49,730 nt of DNA from Chromatiales bacterium 21-64-14 (GTDB taxonomy: Bacteria > Pseudomonadota > Gammaproteobacteria > 21-64-14): contig NCBI01000020.1 of the NCBI GenBank assembly GCA_002255365.1, forward strand, positions 1 through 49,730, read 5' to 3'. Below the pieces are notes generated by a model, which made no database searches, was not told the DNA's origin, and saw nothing but the letters and a program-made list of their open reading frames with translations. The position numbers and the translations under genes were made by a program. Numbering within the stretch: the first letter of the stretch is position 1; the number at the start of each line of letters is the position of its first letter. This document shows, piece after piece, positions 16,683 through 25,625 of the stretch.

Positions 16683-17600
16683 ATGGCCCGACTAGGTAAG
16701 AAGCGTAGAAACATCAGTGGGATCATCCTGTTGGATAAACCGACCGGCTTGACGTCCAACGAAGCTCTGCAGATTGTCAAACGTCTGTTTTGGGCGCAAA
16801 AGGCGGGGCATACCGGCAGCCTCGATCCCCTGGCCAGTGGGTTGCTCCCGGTGTGTTTGGGGGAAGCCACCAAGGTCTCGGGGTTCCTGTTGGATGCCAA
16901 CAAGCACTATTGGGTGCGGTGCCGGCTCGGAGAGCGCACTACCACCGGGGACGCCGAGGGGGAGGTGGTGGAGCGCCGCCCAGTGGTGGGCCTGGATCGG
17001 GCCCGGGTCGAACGGGTTCTGAAGGGCCTCATCGGGACCCAGGACCAAATACCCCCCATGTACTCCGCGGTAAAACACCAAGGCCAGCGCCTCTACAAGC
17101 TTGCCCGGCAGGGAGTGGAGGTCGAGCGTGCGCCGCGTACCGTGGTGATACACACCATGACCCTGTTGGGACTGGAGGCGGAGACTCTGGAATTTGACGT
17201 GCTCTGTTCGAAGGGGACCTATGTCCGCACGTTGGCGGAGGATATCGGCGAAATTTTGGGTTGCGGAGCCCACGTCAGCGCGCTGCGCCGGCTGGGTGTG
17301 GGGCCCTACGAGGCCGCCGGGATGGTGACCCTGGACACGTTACAGTCTCTCGCCGACGAGGATCCGGGCCGTCTCGACAGCGTGATCCTTCCCATGGAGA
17401 GCGCCTTGACCGATTGGCCACACGTGCGTTTGTCCGATGATGCGGCCTATTACCTGCGTATGGGCCAACCGGTATTGGTGCCCCACGCGCCGACTTGCGG
17501 TTGGGTGCGCCTCTACGCGCGGGACCAGCGATTCATGGGGGTAGGGCAGATTTTGGACGACGGGCGGGTTGCACCGCGCCGTCTGGTGGGCGGCGCTTGA
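16683..17600 (+). CDS. truB: tRNA pseudouridine(55) synthase TruB
   Basis: TruB of 305 residues, converting U55 of the T loop of tRNAs to pseudouridine. The catalytic motif [14 protein letters not shown] carries Asp48, the same number as in E. coli. Other family features are [17 protein letters not shown] at the N terminus, [39 protein letters not shown] and the [16 protein letters not shown] region, plus a C-terminal PUA-like domain ([19 protein letters not shown]). Start ATG at 16683, 64 bases after rbfA. Confidence 0.97.
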   Translation: MARLGKKRRNISGIILLDKPTGLTSNEALQIVKRLFWAQKAGHTGSLDPLASGLLPVCLGEATKVSGFLLDANKHYWVRCRLGERTTTGDAEGEVVERRPVVGLDRARVERVLKGLIGTQDQIPPMYSAVKHQGQRLYKLARQGVEVERAPRTVVIHTMTLLGLEAETLEFDVLCSKGTYVRTLAEDIGEILGCGAHVSALRRLGVGPYEAAGMVTLDTLQSLADEDPGRLDSVILPMESALTDWPHVRLSDDAAYYLRMGQPVLVPHAPTCGWVRLYARDQRFMGVGQILDDGRVAPRRLVGGA

Positions 17601-17608
17601 GGGGGTCC

Positions 17609-17637
17609 TTGTGCGCCTCGAGGCTGGAGACTACAAT
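17609..17637 (+). promoter_or_regulatory. Promoter for rpsO-pnp
   Basis: TTGTGC (17609-17614) and TACAAT (17632-17637) are separated by 17 bases, in the short gap between truB and rpsO. rpsO also has its own promoter in E. coli, so an internal promoter here is expected. Confidence 0.6.
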
Positions 17638-17679
17638 AGCGGATTGCGATTAGCCGGAGTCCGAGTCGGGAGCCATTTC

Positions 17680-17946
17680 ATGATCAACAGCGAACAGAAG
17701 TCGCAGATTGTACAAGACTATCAGCGCGGGGCTGATGACACTGGATCCCCCGAGGTCCAGGTTGCGCTGCTCTCCGCCCGCATTGACCATCTGACCGGTC
17801 ACTTCGCTACCCACAAACACGACCACCATTCCCGCCAGGGTCTGTTGCGGCTCGTCAACCAACGGCGCAAGCTGCTGGATTATCTGAAGCGGACCGAGCA
17901 CGCCCGCTATCAGGAGTTGATTGGCCGCCTTGGTCTGCGTCGCTAG
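17680..17946 (+). CDS. rpsO: 30S ribosomal protein S15
   Basis: S15 of 88 residues, a primary 16S rRNA central-domain binder that also bridges to the 50S subunit. The sequence is typical: [39 protein letters not shown], then [20 protein letters not shown] and [20 protein letters not shown]. The frame is open from 17569, but the family start is the ATG at 17680, with GGGAG seven bases upstream. In E. coli S15 represses its own translation through a leader pseudoknot; I did not establish that structure here. pnp follows after 54 bases. Confidence 0.98.
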   Translation: MINSEQKSQIVQDYQRGADDTGSPEVQVALLSARIDHLTGHFATHKHDHHSRQGLLRLVNQRRKLLDYLKRTEHARYQELIGRLGLRR

Positions 17947-18000
17947 GTCCGCGGGCGGGTAGCGCGCCCCTTCCTCTCCAGTTTTATATCCGATACAGGA

Positions 18001-20094
18001 ATGTTGAACGTGAAACCCGTGAAGAAGAGCTTCCAGTACGGTGATCATATGGTCACCCTGGAGACCGGTGAGATTGCCCGACAGGCGAGCGGCGCAGTCG
18101 TAGTGAATATGGCCGATACTGTGGTCCTGGTGACCGCGGTTGGGTTAAAGGAAGCACGCGAAGGGAGGGATTTTTTCCCCCTGACGGTGAATTACCAGGA
18201 GCGGACCTATTCCGCGGGCAAGATCCCTGGAGGGTTTTTCCGGCGTGAGGGGCGACCTTCCGAGAAAGAAACCCTGACCTCCCGCCTCATTGATCGTCCG
18301 CTCCGCCCCTTGTTCCCGAAAGGTTTCCGCAACGAAGTACAGATCATCGCGACGGTAATGTCGCTGAACAAGGACGTGGATCCCGAGATCCCTGCCATGA
18401 TCGGCGCCTCGGCGGCGCTGGCGATTTCCGGGCTCCCGTTCAACGGTCCGATCGGGGGTGCCCGGGTCGGCTACAAGGACGGCCAGTACCTACTGAACCC
18501 GTCCATGACCGCCCTCAAAGACTCGCAGCTGGACTTGGTGGTCGCGGGTACCGCAAACGCGGTCCTGATGGTGGAGTCGGAGGCCAAGGAGCTGGCCGAG
18601 GACGTCATGCTGGGGGCGGTGGTGTTCGGCCACGAACAGATGCAGATCGTGATCCGCGCTATCCAGGAACTGAAGGCCGAAGTTGGGGCGCAGCCTTGGA
18701 CGTGGCAAGCCGTTTCCGAAGATCAGTCCTTGGGCGCCGCGGTGGCAGAGGCCTGCGAGGCGGCGCTGACCGAGGCCTATCAGATCAAAGAGAAGCTCAC
18801 GCGTCAGGATCGCGTCGCCGAGATTCGAGCGGACGTGGTGGCCCGTCTCGCCGCGACCGATGGTGCCGGCTGGACCGCGGAGGCCATATCAGGTGGCATC
18901 GACCGGCTGGAGAAGCGCGTCGTCCGCCGGCGGGTGATCGCTGGCGAGCCGCGCATCGATGGCCGCGACACGCGCACCGTGCGCCCGATCACCATTCGTA
19001 CCGGTGTGCTGCCCCGTGCCCATGGCTCGGCCTTGTTCACTCGGGGCGAGACCCAGGCTTTGGTGGTAACGACGCTGGGTACCGGCCGTGATGCCCAGAT
19101 CATTGATGCCATCGAAGGCGAGCGCCGCGACCCGTTCATGCTGCATTACAATTTTCCACCCTATTGCGTCGGAGAGACCGGCATGGTGGGCTCCCCGAAA
19201 CGCCGTGAGATCGGCCACGGCCGTTTGGCCAAGCGCGGGATCCAGGCGGTGATGCCGACCATGGAGCAGTTCCCCTACGTGCTGCGCGTGGTCTCCGAGA
19301 TTACTGAATCCAACGGTTCTAGCTCCATGGCATCGGTATGCGGGACCAGTCTCTCGCTGATGGACGCCGGTGTGCCCATCAAGGCCCCGGTGGCCGGTAT
19401 TGCCATGGGCCTGATCAAGGAATCCGACGGTTTCGCGGTGCTGACCGACATCATCGGTGATGAAGATCACCTGGGCGACATGGACTTCAAGGTCGCGGGG
19501 ACCCAGGCCGGTATTACCGCCCTGCAGATGGATATCAAGATCGATGGGATTACACGCCAGATCATGGACACCGCCTTGCAGCAGGCGCGGGACGCGCGGA
19601 TGCATATCCTGGACCGCATGCAGGAGGCGATCGCCGTGCCGCGTGCCCAGATGTCCGAATACGCGCCGCGTATCATTTCCTTCCGGATTGATCCGGACAA
19701 GATCCGCGATGTCATTGGCAAGGGTGGCGTGACCATCCGGAGTATCACTGAAGAGACCGGCACCACCATCGACATCACCGATGACGGCACGGTCAAGATC
19801 GCGTCGGTGGATAAGGCCGATGGCGAGGAGGCACGACGCCGCGTCGAGCTGATCACCGCTGACGTGGAGGTGGGCAAGATTTATGATGGACGCGTGGCGA
19901 AGCTTATGGACTTCGGTGCGTTTGTGACGATCCTGCCGGGCAAGGACGGTTTGGTGCATATCTCCCAGATTTCCGAGGAGCGGGTCCAGAAGGTCAGCGA
20001 CAAGCTCTCGGAGGGTGACCTGGTGAAGGTTAAGGTCCTGGAGGTGGATAAGCAGGGCCGCATCCGTCTCAGCATCAAGGCGGTGAACGACTGA
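18001..20094 (+). CDS. pnp: Polyribonucleotide nucleotidyltransferase (PNPase)
   Basis: PNPase of 697 residues, a trimeric 3'-5' phosphorolytic exoribonuclease and degradosome component. Two RNase PH domains are present ([20 protein letters not shown] in the first; [20 protein letters not shown] in the catalytic second), joined by the alpha-helical linker, then a KH domain ([20 protein letters not shown], about residue 565) and an S1 domain ([20 protein letters not shown], about 622-690). The ATG at 18001 matches the E. coli start (MLN), but AGGA lies directly against it; a GTG at 18010 would have better spacing, so the exact start is uncertain by three codons. A strong terminator follows. 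Confidence 0.97.
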   Translation: MLNVKPVKKSFQYGDHMVTLETGEIARQASGAVVVNMADTVVLVTAVGLKEAREGRDFFPLTVNYQERTYSAGKIPGGFFRREGRPSEKETLTSRLIDRPLRPLFPKGFRNEVQIIATVMSLNKDVDPEIPAMIGASAALAISGLPFNGPIGGARVGYKDGQYLLNPSMTALKDSQLDLVVAGTANAVLMVESEAKELAEDVMLGAVVFGHEQMQIVIRAIQELKAEVGAQPWTWQAVSEDQSLGAAVAEACEAALTEAYQIKEKLTRQDRVAEIRADVVARLAATDGAGWTAEAISGGIDRLEKRVVRRRVIAGEPRIDGRDTRTVRPITIRTGVLPRAHGSALFTRGETQALVVTTLGTGRDAQIIDAIEGERRDPFMLHYNFPPYCVGETGMVGSPKRREIGHGRLAKRGIQAVMPTMEQFPYVLRVVSEITESNGSSSMASVCGTSLSLMDAGVPIKAPVAGIAMGLIKESDGFAVLTDIIGDEDHLGDMDFKVAGTQAGITALQMDIKIDGITRQIMDTALQQARDARMHILDRMQEAIAVPRAQMSEYAPRIISFRIDPDKIRDVIGKGGVTIRSITEETGTTIDITDDGTVKIASVDKADGEEARRRVELITADVEVGKIYDGRVAKLMDFGAFVTILPGKDGLVHISQISEERVQKVSDKLSEGDLVKVKVLEVDKQGRIRLSIKAVND

Positions 20095-20114
20095 ATGTCA
20101 CTCTCCCGCCGCTC

Positions 20115-20140
20115 AAAAAGGGGCCTATGGCCCCTTTTTT
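20115..20140 (+). terminator. Rho-independent terminator after pnp
   Basis: AAAAAGGGGCC-TAT-GGCCCCTTTTTT forms an uninterrupted stem with a T run, 20 bases after the pnp stop. The A/T flanks would also allow it to act on the opposite strand. It closes the rimP-pnp operon. Confidence 0.95.
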
Positions 20141-20234
20141 GTGGTACCCGGGTGGGTGAGCAACAGGCTCTTCCCCCGGTGGGATAGCCCGCTTATAGTG
20201 TAGCCACCGTGCGCGTTCGCAAGGGGGTTGGAGG

Positions 20235-21323
20235 TTGATCATACGGCGCTATCTAGTCCGCGAGATCGCGCTTCCGTTCCTGGTAGTCACGGCCATCCTG
20301 TTAGTGATCTTCGCGAGCCATCGCATCGCCTTGCTGCTGGCCGATGCGCTGTCCAGCGGCTTGTCCGGTCGGGTGGTTGCCATTCTGCTCGGCCTGAAAC
20401 TCATCGCGTCGCTGGATATCCTGCTTCCGATCTCCCTGTATCTCGGCACGCTGATCGCGTTTGGACGTCTGTACAGTGACCGGGAGATGACCGTACTGGC
20501 GGCCTGCGGCCTGTCGGAACGCCAGATCCTGGGGGCTGTGCTGGGCCTCGCGGTGGGCTTTGCCATTCTGGTGGCGGTCCTGTCCATGTTCGTAAAGCCG
20601 TGGGCGGCCCACATGGCCGATTCGGTGCGCCACCAGGCAGAGTCGTCGGCAGGCGTGGCGGGGATCTCGCCGGGCCGCTTCCACGAGCTTATCGGTGGAC
20701 GCGGTGTGGTCTATGTGGCAGGGCTCGGCGCCCAAGAGCGCGAGATGCGGGATATCTTCGTGCACATGCGGAGCAAGGGCATCGACCAGGTATACGTGGC
20801 GCGCAAGGGATACCACTATCTCGATGAACAGACCGGGCGTCATGCCATTGTGCTGGAGAACGGTCATCGCTATGATTCGGACGCGTCCGGATCTGTCTAC
20901 CGCGTGGTCCGTTACGACAAGCTCACCACTTGGTTGCAGCGCGCCTCGCAGGACTCATTCGTACACCAGCGCATCGCCGCGCCCACCTTGAAACTGCTGC
21001 GTTCCACCAATCGATGGGATATCGCCGAGTTTCAATGGCGCCTCTCGATGCCGTTGGCCACGGTGATCCTGGTCTTGCTGGCAGTGCCACTGAGCCGCAT
21101 GAACCCGCGACAGGGCAAGTATGCACGGGTGTTCACCGCGATTCTGGTGTACGCGGTTTACTACAATTTGCTTGGTGTTGCTAAATCCTGGGTGGAACGC
21201 GGAAAACTCCCGGTGGACCCTGGTCTGGGGGTGGTGCATGGGTTGATGTTGCTGGTAGCCATTGTGTTGTTGTTGCAACCGTGGCTGTCGCTGCGCTGGA
21301 GTCGGAGCGGTAGCACGGCATGA
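20235..21323 (+). CDS. lptF: LPS export ABC transporter permease LptF
   Basis: LptF of 362 residues, one of two inner-membrane subunits of the LptB2FG transporter that extracts lipopolysaccharide and passes it to LptC. It opens IIRRYLVREIALPF, as LptF does, with helices around 10-35, 50-75 and 95-120, a periplasmic beta-jellyroll domain (about 130-265) and three further helices after WRLSMPLATVILVLLAVPLS. The family segment PLSRMNPRQGKYARVF is present. The start appears to be a TTG at 20235; GGAGG abuts it, with an additional GGGGG seven bases upstream. A TATAGT at 20194-20199 could be the -10 of the promoter. Its stop overlaps the lptG start. Confidence 0.95.
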   Translation: MIIRRYLVREIALPFLVVTAILLVIFASHRIALLLADALSSGLSGRVVAILLGLKLIASLDILLPISLYLGTLIAFGRLYSDREMTVLAACGLSERQILGAVLGLAVGFAILVAVLSMFVKPWAAHMADSVRHQAESSAGVAGISPGRFHELIGGRGVVYVAGLGAQEREMRDIFVHMRSKGIDQVYVARKGYHYLDEQTGRHAIVLENGHRYDSDASGSVYRVVRYDKLTTWLQRASQDSFVHQRIAAPTLKLLRSTNRWDIAEFQWRLSMPLATVILVLLAVPLSRMNPRQGKYARVFTAILVYAVYYNLLGVAKSWVERGKLPVDPGLGVVHGLMLLVAIVLLLQPWLSLRWSRSGSTA

Positions 21324-22384
21324 AGCTTCTGGACCGCTATATCGCCGGCAAAGTGGTCGAGAGCGTTCTACTGGTTCTGCTGGCGTTGGTGGTTCTGTTC
21401 GCCTTCACCAATTTCCTGGGGGAACTGGGAGACGTGGGGAAAGGGCGTTACGATTTGCCTCTTGCCCTGATCTATGTCCTGCTGCTCACGCCGCGCCAGA
21501 TATTGGAGCTGTTCCCGGTCTCCGCGCTCCTAGGCTCGGTCGTAGCCCTCGGATTGATGGCCAACAACAATGAATTGGCGGTGATCCGCGCTGCCGGGGT
21601 GTCCGTAGCCAGGATCACCTGGCCGGTGTTGAAGGCGGGTGCGCTGCTCATGTTTCTGGCGCTGGTGCTCGGGGAAGGCTTGGCACCGCCCGCGGAACGA
21701 TACGCTCATGATTTGCGGGTATCGGCCATCACCGGGGAGCCGGCGCTGCGTACCTCTAGGGGAATTTGGATCCGCTACCAGGAGGGCTTCATCCACATCG
21801 GCGATGTCGTTGCAGGTGATGCCCTGCGCGACGTTACTGTCTACGAGTTGGACGACCAGTACCAGTTGAAACAAACCGAGTCCGCGCCGCAGGCCCGTTA
21901 CCGAAACGGCCAGTGGGTGCTGCTGGACGTGCGCCAAGTGATCTATACCGGTGATGGACTGCAGGTCCACAAACTGCGGCGCATGGTCGGCCCTCTGCGC
22001 CTCGATCCACGGCAGCTCAAACGCCTGATCATCCCGCCGGAGGACCTCTCCATGGTTGGGCTTTACAAGTACGTCCGCTACCTGGAGCGTACCGGTCAGA
22101 ACCCGGGACGCTATGCCTTGGCCTTTTGGCACAAACTGAGTGTGCCGTTGGTGACCGGATTGATGGTAGTGCTGGCGGTCCCCTTCGTGTTCGGCTCGCT
22201 GCGCTCGGTCACTATCGGCCAACGTATGGTCGCCGCGGCGCTGGTAGGGATTGGGTTCCAGTTGCTGGATCAGACCGCCGGTCAGGTCACCCTGCTGTAC
22301 AATCTGCCGCCGGCCCTTGGCGCATTCCTGCCCGCGGGCCTGGCGCTGGTGTTGGCGGTGGTACTGCTGCGCCGGGTGTATTGA
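21320..22384 (+). CDS. lptG: LPS export ABC transporter permease LptG
   Basis: LptG of 354 residues, partner of LptF in the LptB2FG complex. The ATG overlaps the lptF stop in an ATGA arrangement, indicating translational coupling. It has the usual layout: three N-terminal helices (LLDRYIAGKVVESVLLVLLA; LLTPRQILELFPVSALLG), a periplasmic jellyroll domain (about 130-265), and three C-terminal helices (HKLSVPLVTGLMVVLAVPFV; QTAGQVTLLYNLPP). The segment FVFGSLRSVTIGQRMV is characteristic. lptB and lptC are not in this window. Confidence 0.95.
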   Translation: MKLLDRYIAGKVVESVLLVLLALVVLFAFTNFLGELGDVGKGRYDLPLALIYVLLLTPRQILELFPVSALLGSVVALGLMANNNELAVIRAAGVSVARITWPVLKAGALLMFLALVLGEGLAPPAERYAHDLRVSAITGEPALRTSRGIWIRYQEGFIHIGDVVAGDALRDVTVYELDDQYQLKQTESAPQARYRNGQWVLLDVRQVIYTGDGLQVHKLRRMVGPLRLDPRQLKRLIIPPEDLSMVGLYKYVRYLERTGQNPGRYALAFWHKLSVPLVTGLMVVLAVPFVFGSLRSVTIGQRMVAAALVGIGFQLLDQTAGQVTLLYNLPPALGAFLPAGLALVLAVVLLRRVY

Positions 22385-22508
22385 TCGGCGTTGCCCTGGA
22401 ACTCCTGGGCCGACTTCCGTCCACGCTGCGCAACGGTTTTGTGTCGCGGGCGCCGGTGGGTAGGTCCGCCCGCTGCGCAAGGCGCGGTCGGTCCGGGAAT
22501 ATGCGCCG

Positions 22509-23447
22509 CTACGGTGGTTCCGAGCCGGCGGTATCCCGGGAAGACGAACGCGCGAGTTCCACCTTAACGCGGATCCGGCGCAGGTCCTGGTCGAATTCCC
22601 GGGTCTGGTAGACAACCCCGGTCGCGCTGCTGTCAGAGTGGCGTGCCGCGCCACCGAGCTCGATCCATTTGCCCAGGGTGCCGGTGACTGTAGTCTGTGC
22701 GCGTTGCACGTCGATTTCGCCACCACCGCGCGGACTCAGTGTCGCCCGCTGCGGCTGGATTTTCAGGATTACCTGCTGACCAGCGGTACGGGCCACCACC
22801 TGGAAGCCTACGGTGAGATCGCGGTAGCGCAGGGTATTCAGCACCTGCGGCTGCGGTCCACCTACCACGAGCGAGGAATCGGCCACTGGAACCGAGCGGC
22901 CCAGATCTATGTAGGCGGGACGACCCTCCAATACCTGAATCTGTTGGGTGTCTTCGCGCCCGGAACCGGGTTCGGTCCGGTAGACCCGCGCCCGGAGACC
23001 GTTATCGATTGTTCCGCCGCCGGCGTGGTCGCCGATCTGGGGGGGAGCCGTGACCCGGTAGCGGTCTGTTCCGCCGCCGCTGTTGATTTCGACGTCGCTG
23101 CGTGAACCCGTGGTGCTGGACTCCTGCTCCACCGTGATTCGCAGCAGGCGTGGTTGCGCATCGATCTTACGGAGCAGGGCGGTCAGCTCGTGCAGATTTT
23201 CTGGTGTGGTGCGCACGATGAGCCGGTAGCCGTCACCGGCTAAGGTCCCGGTGGACGCGAGGAACGGGCGCAGCAGCGGCAGCACTTCGGCGGCAGTGCG
23301 GTAGTGCAGGGGGATCACCTCTATGGGTTCGGCACTGGGTCCCGCAACGGCGCCGATCGCGAGCGCCAGTCCCGACAGACCAACGAATACGCGCGCGGTC
23401 CAGGTTCCGGCATGGCGCAAGGTGATTTTTGGGTTGTCAGGGATCAT
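22509..23447 (-). CDS. Short secretin-like protein (NolW-type N domain, no full pore)
   Basis: Exported protein of 312 residues with a signal peptide in residues 1-36 (hydrophobic FVGLSGLALAIGAVAGPSA). Residues about 42-97 (IPLHYRTAAEVLPLLRPFLA, GYRLIVRTTPENLHELTALL) match the secretin short/NolW ring-forming domain of type II/III secretion and type IV pilus secretins. The later part (VGGPQPQVLNTLRYRDLTVG and QQVILKIQPQRATLS) looks like the start of a secretin core, but the chain ends well before a complete pore barrel could form. It lies 11 bases downstream of the PLD-like gene on the same strand, probably co-transcribed, and converges on lptG. It may be a periplasmic ring or adaptor protein (inference). 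No other secretion or pilus gene is nearby. Confidence 0.7.
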   Translation of the reverse strand: MIPDNPKITLRHAGTWTARVFVGLSGLALAIGAVAGPSAEPIEVIPLHYRTAAEVLPLLRPFLASTGTLAGDGYRLIVRTTPENLHELTALLRKIDAQPRLLRITVEQESSTTGSRSDVEINSGGGTDRYRVTAPPQIGDHAGGGTIDNGLRARVYRTEPGSGREDTQQIQVLEGRPAYIDLGRSVPVADSSLVVGGPQPQVLNTLRYRDLTVGFQVVARTAGQQVILKIQPQRATLSPRGGGEIDVQRAQTTVTGTLGKWIELGGAARHSDSSATGVVYQTREFDQDLRRIRVKVELARSSSRDTAGSEPP

Positions 23448-23458
23448 TTTATCCGTTC

Positions 23459-23989
23459 CTATAGATATAACCGTTGCAGTTCTGGGTCCGGTTCGCTGCC
23501 GGACCAGGCCTCGGCGAAGAATTTAAGCCAGACACGCGCTGCCAGCGGCGCGCGGAACGACGCCCAGCCCTCATAGCGTTCCTCCAGCGGCCGGAACAGA
23601 AGGCCGGTCTCATCCGCGATCAGGAAGTGTTCGGTGTGGTCGCGATACTCCGGTTGCGGGCGGCGCAACTCGATCCCCGTGGTAAGCCGTCGGCTGAGCT
23701 CGACTAGCCGGTGGCCGCGCCGCACGACCCGTTGCGGTTCCAGGATCATGATCTGTACGCCGGACAGACGGCCGCGGGTGGCCAACCGGCGCACCGCTTC
23801 CAAGAACGGAAGGTGATCATAGAGCGCGGGGTCCAGATCCCGGGTGAACAGGCGCAGGGTGTGGCGGGCTTGGTTCACAAGGGCCAGCGCCGCATTGCGG
23901 CTGTCCTCACGGAGCGCCAGCGGGATCTCCCTGGCCGTGGCGTCCAGGGCCAGAACATCCCACTGGTGGTTTGCGATGGATTCCGACAC
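23459..23989 (-). CDS. PLD-fold-like protein of the DUF7931 type, no HKD catalytic motif
   Basis: Cytoplasmic protein of 176 residues without signal peptide. The pattern of a strand-helix start (RHTLRLFTRDLDPALYDHL), FLEAVRRLATRG, VQIMILEP, RRGHRLVELSRRL and then HFLIADETGLLFRPLEERYE resembles one half of a phospholipase D fold, with the place of the HxKxxxxD motif occupied by HFLIADE, so it is probably not a classic PLD enzyme. I recall similar domains fused to GNAT acetyltransferases in other Gammaproteobacteria, which is notable because a GNAT gene lies 1.2 kb away here. The GTG start at 23989 has GGAGG five bases upstream. Forms an apparent operon with the secretin-like gene. Function unknown. 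Confidence 0.65.
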   Translation of the reverse strand: MSESIANHQWDVLALDATAREIPLALREDSRNAALALVNQARHTLRLFTRDLDPALYDHLPFLEAVRRLATRGRLSGVQIMILEPQRVVRRGHRLVELSRRLTTGIELRRPQPEYRDHTEHFLIADETGLLFRPLEERYEGWASFRAPLAARVWLKFFAEAWSGSEPDPELQRLYL

Positions 23990-24163
23990 TTGGACCTCCG
24001 GTGACGGGCGGGTGCGGACCCGCAGGGATCATTATGGCCCATGGCGCCCCGGAACGCCTATGGCCGGAGCGCTCGTGCACCGCATTGGCGCGCGGAGTGG
24101 TCCCGGATAGTGCGCTCCGGCCTCGCGCCGGTCGGACGCCGCGCTCGTTGACCGTTTATGGAT

Positions 24164-24182
24164 GGCCTGAAACCTGCAGGCC
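24164..24182. promoter_or_regulatory. Small dyad upstream of the AstE-like gene
   Basis: GGCCTG and CAGGCC are perfect six-base arms around a seven-base loop, 58 bases before the AstE-like gene and in the divergent gap from the PLD-like gene. It could be an operator; no convincing promoter accompanies it. Confidence 0.2.
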
Positions 24183-24240
24183 TAAATAAGGGCAAACGAG
24201 GGGCGAGTGGGTCGCGGCGCTCGGGGATGGGAGGTGACGT

Positions 24241-25131
24241 GTGCGCATTGAAGGCTTGAAGAGCGGGGCAGTACGCGTAGCTCAGGCGATCCACCCGGGT
24301 CGGGAGGGGCGGGCCGCTGGAACTTCGATCCCGGGCCCGTGTTATTTCGGGCCCCAGGGCCGGCGTCCCCGGGTGTTGCTATTCACCGGGGACGGCGTGG
24401 GGGACGTCAATGGGAGTTTTGTCCTGGCACGGCTCGCCGCGTTTCTGCATTTCTGTGCCCAGGCGGATTCCGCTACCTCCCTGCGCCTACGCGAACCGGT
24501 CGTGATATTTCCGGCCGGCGCCGGTAGTCATCCGACCCGGGCCCTTGCGGCGGGAATCCCGTACCGGATCCGCATCCGCTCGCCTGACCCGGGGCTGGAA
24601 GAACTGCCGCAGGTTCGACTCTACGGGCCCGCGGACGACGAACGTGCCGATGCCTGCTTGTTCGGCTTGCCCGCGGTGGTGGAATACCCGCCCATCCAGC
24701 CGGATGGTAATCCCCGCTTTGAGATTATCCTGGGCAGCGCGGGGCGGCTCCACAAGGGGTACTGCGAGCGGTTGTTTCGGAGCCTGGTGGCGTTCCTGTT
24801 GCGTGCCAGCGTGCTGGAAGGGGAGTCTCTGTCCGAAGATGAGGAAGACGATTTGCACTATTTCACCGCGGAGCGGGAGCGCCGCGCCAGTGCCGGCGTC
24901 GCCGGGATCCTTATCGCCCTGCATGAACCGGGGGCATGGGTCCAGGCGGGAGAGACCCTCGGAGATATCTATGATCGCTACGATGGCGGTGTACGGGAGT
25001 CCATTCCGGCATTGGTTTCCGGGCTGCTCACGGGGGTCCGTTGCAGCGGGCTGGTGGATCGGGGTGACCCCCTGTTTTGTATCCAGCCCCGCCCCCCTCA
25101 ATCGGCGGGGCGTGGTACCGGCCGACGCTGA
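24241..25131 (+). CDS. AstE/aspartoacylase-family protein lacking zinc ligands
   Basis: Protein of 296 residues resembling the succinylglutamate desuccinylase/aspartoacylase (M14-like) family. The N-terminal zinc motif normally reads G-G-x-H-G-x-E; here residues 50-58 are GDGVGDVNG, placing Val at both the His and the Glu position. The later DLNR-type segment is also absent. The C-terminal beta domain is kept: LIALHEPGAWVQAGETLGDI and GVRCSGLVDRGDPLFCIQ follow the family's pattern of P-G-x-W-V-x-x-G-x-x-L-G-x-I and V-x-x-G-D-x-L. It may bind a ligand without hydrolysing it. The GTG start at 24241 follows GGAGG by six bases. It sits alone on the plus strand between minus-strand genes. Family assignment is inferred from motif order; a pseudoenzyme role is inference. 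Confidence 0.6.
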   Translation: MRIEGLKSGAVRVAQAIHPGREGRAAGTSIPGPCYFGPQGRRPRVLLFTGDGVGDVNGSFVLARLAAFLHFCAQADSATSLRLREPVVIFPAGAGSHPTRALAAGIPYRIRIRSPDPGLEELPQVRLYGPADDERADACLFGLPAVVEYPPIQPDGNPRFEIILGSAGRLHKGYCERLFRSLVAFLLRASVLEGESLSEDEEDDLHYFTAERERRASAGVAGILIALHEPGAWVQAGETLGDIYDRYDGGVRESIPALVSGLLTGVRCSGLVDRGDPLFCIQPRPPQSAGRGTGRR

Positions 25132-25193
25132 CCCGGGGCCATGCGATTTCCCACTGCGTGGATCAGTGTTCGGGCGAACCGCACTCAACGTTC

Positions 25194-25625
25194 CTACAGG
25201 TCGCGGATCATGCGCAGGTGCGGGATCCCAGCGTCCGTGAATGGGTCTCCGATCACGCGGAATCCGTGCCGCCCATAGAACGGGACCGCGTGGGTCTGGG
25301 CGTTGAGAAACACCCGGTTCAGCCCGCCATCACGGGCATCTTTGAGGAGTTTCAACAATAGCGTCGAGCCCACGCCGCGGCGGCGCCACGCAGCCAGTAC
25401 CGCCATGCGTCCAATGTGTCCGTCAGGTAGCATCCGTGCGGTGCCGATGGGGGTCTGGCGGTGGTCCGCCGCCAGGACATGAATGGCGGATACATCGCGA
25501 CCGTCCCATTCCAGCTCCAGGCTGACGCCCTGCTCCCGCACGAACACCGCTGTGCGGACCGCCCGCAGTGCGGCCTGCTCGGTATTCCAATCCGCGGCGC
25601 GGACCTGGAAGTCAGCCGGGTTCAT
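25194..25625 (-). CDS. GNAT family N-acetyltransferase (ElaA-like)
   Basis: Acyl-CoA-dependent N-acyltransferase of about 143 residues, the compact ElaA type. It shows FVREQGVSLELEWDGRD near the N terminus, the acetyl-CoA-binding strand and loop IGRMAVLAAWRRRGVGSTLL (motif A, R/Q-x-x-G-x-G/A) and NAQTHAVPFYGRHGFRVIG (motif B). Acceptor unknown. The ATG at 25625 gives a 14-base overlap with the end of roxA, suggesting translational coupling; a GTG six codons earlier is also possible. Its partner roxA acts on ribosomal protein L16, so a ribosome-related substrate is conceivable but not shown. Confidence 0.85.
   Translation of the reverse strand: MNPADFQVRAADWNTEQAALRAVRTAVFVREQGVSLELEWDGRDVSAIHVLAADHRQTPIGTARMLPDGHIGRMAVLAAWRRRGVGSTLLLKLLKDARDGGLNRVFLNAQTHAVPFYGRHGFRVIGDPFTDAGIPHLRMIRDL

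Noticed and set aside
17950..17975. GGGCG/CGCCC hairpin between rpsO and pnp as a terminator
   Set aside because: The stem is short and no T run follows directly.
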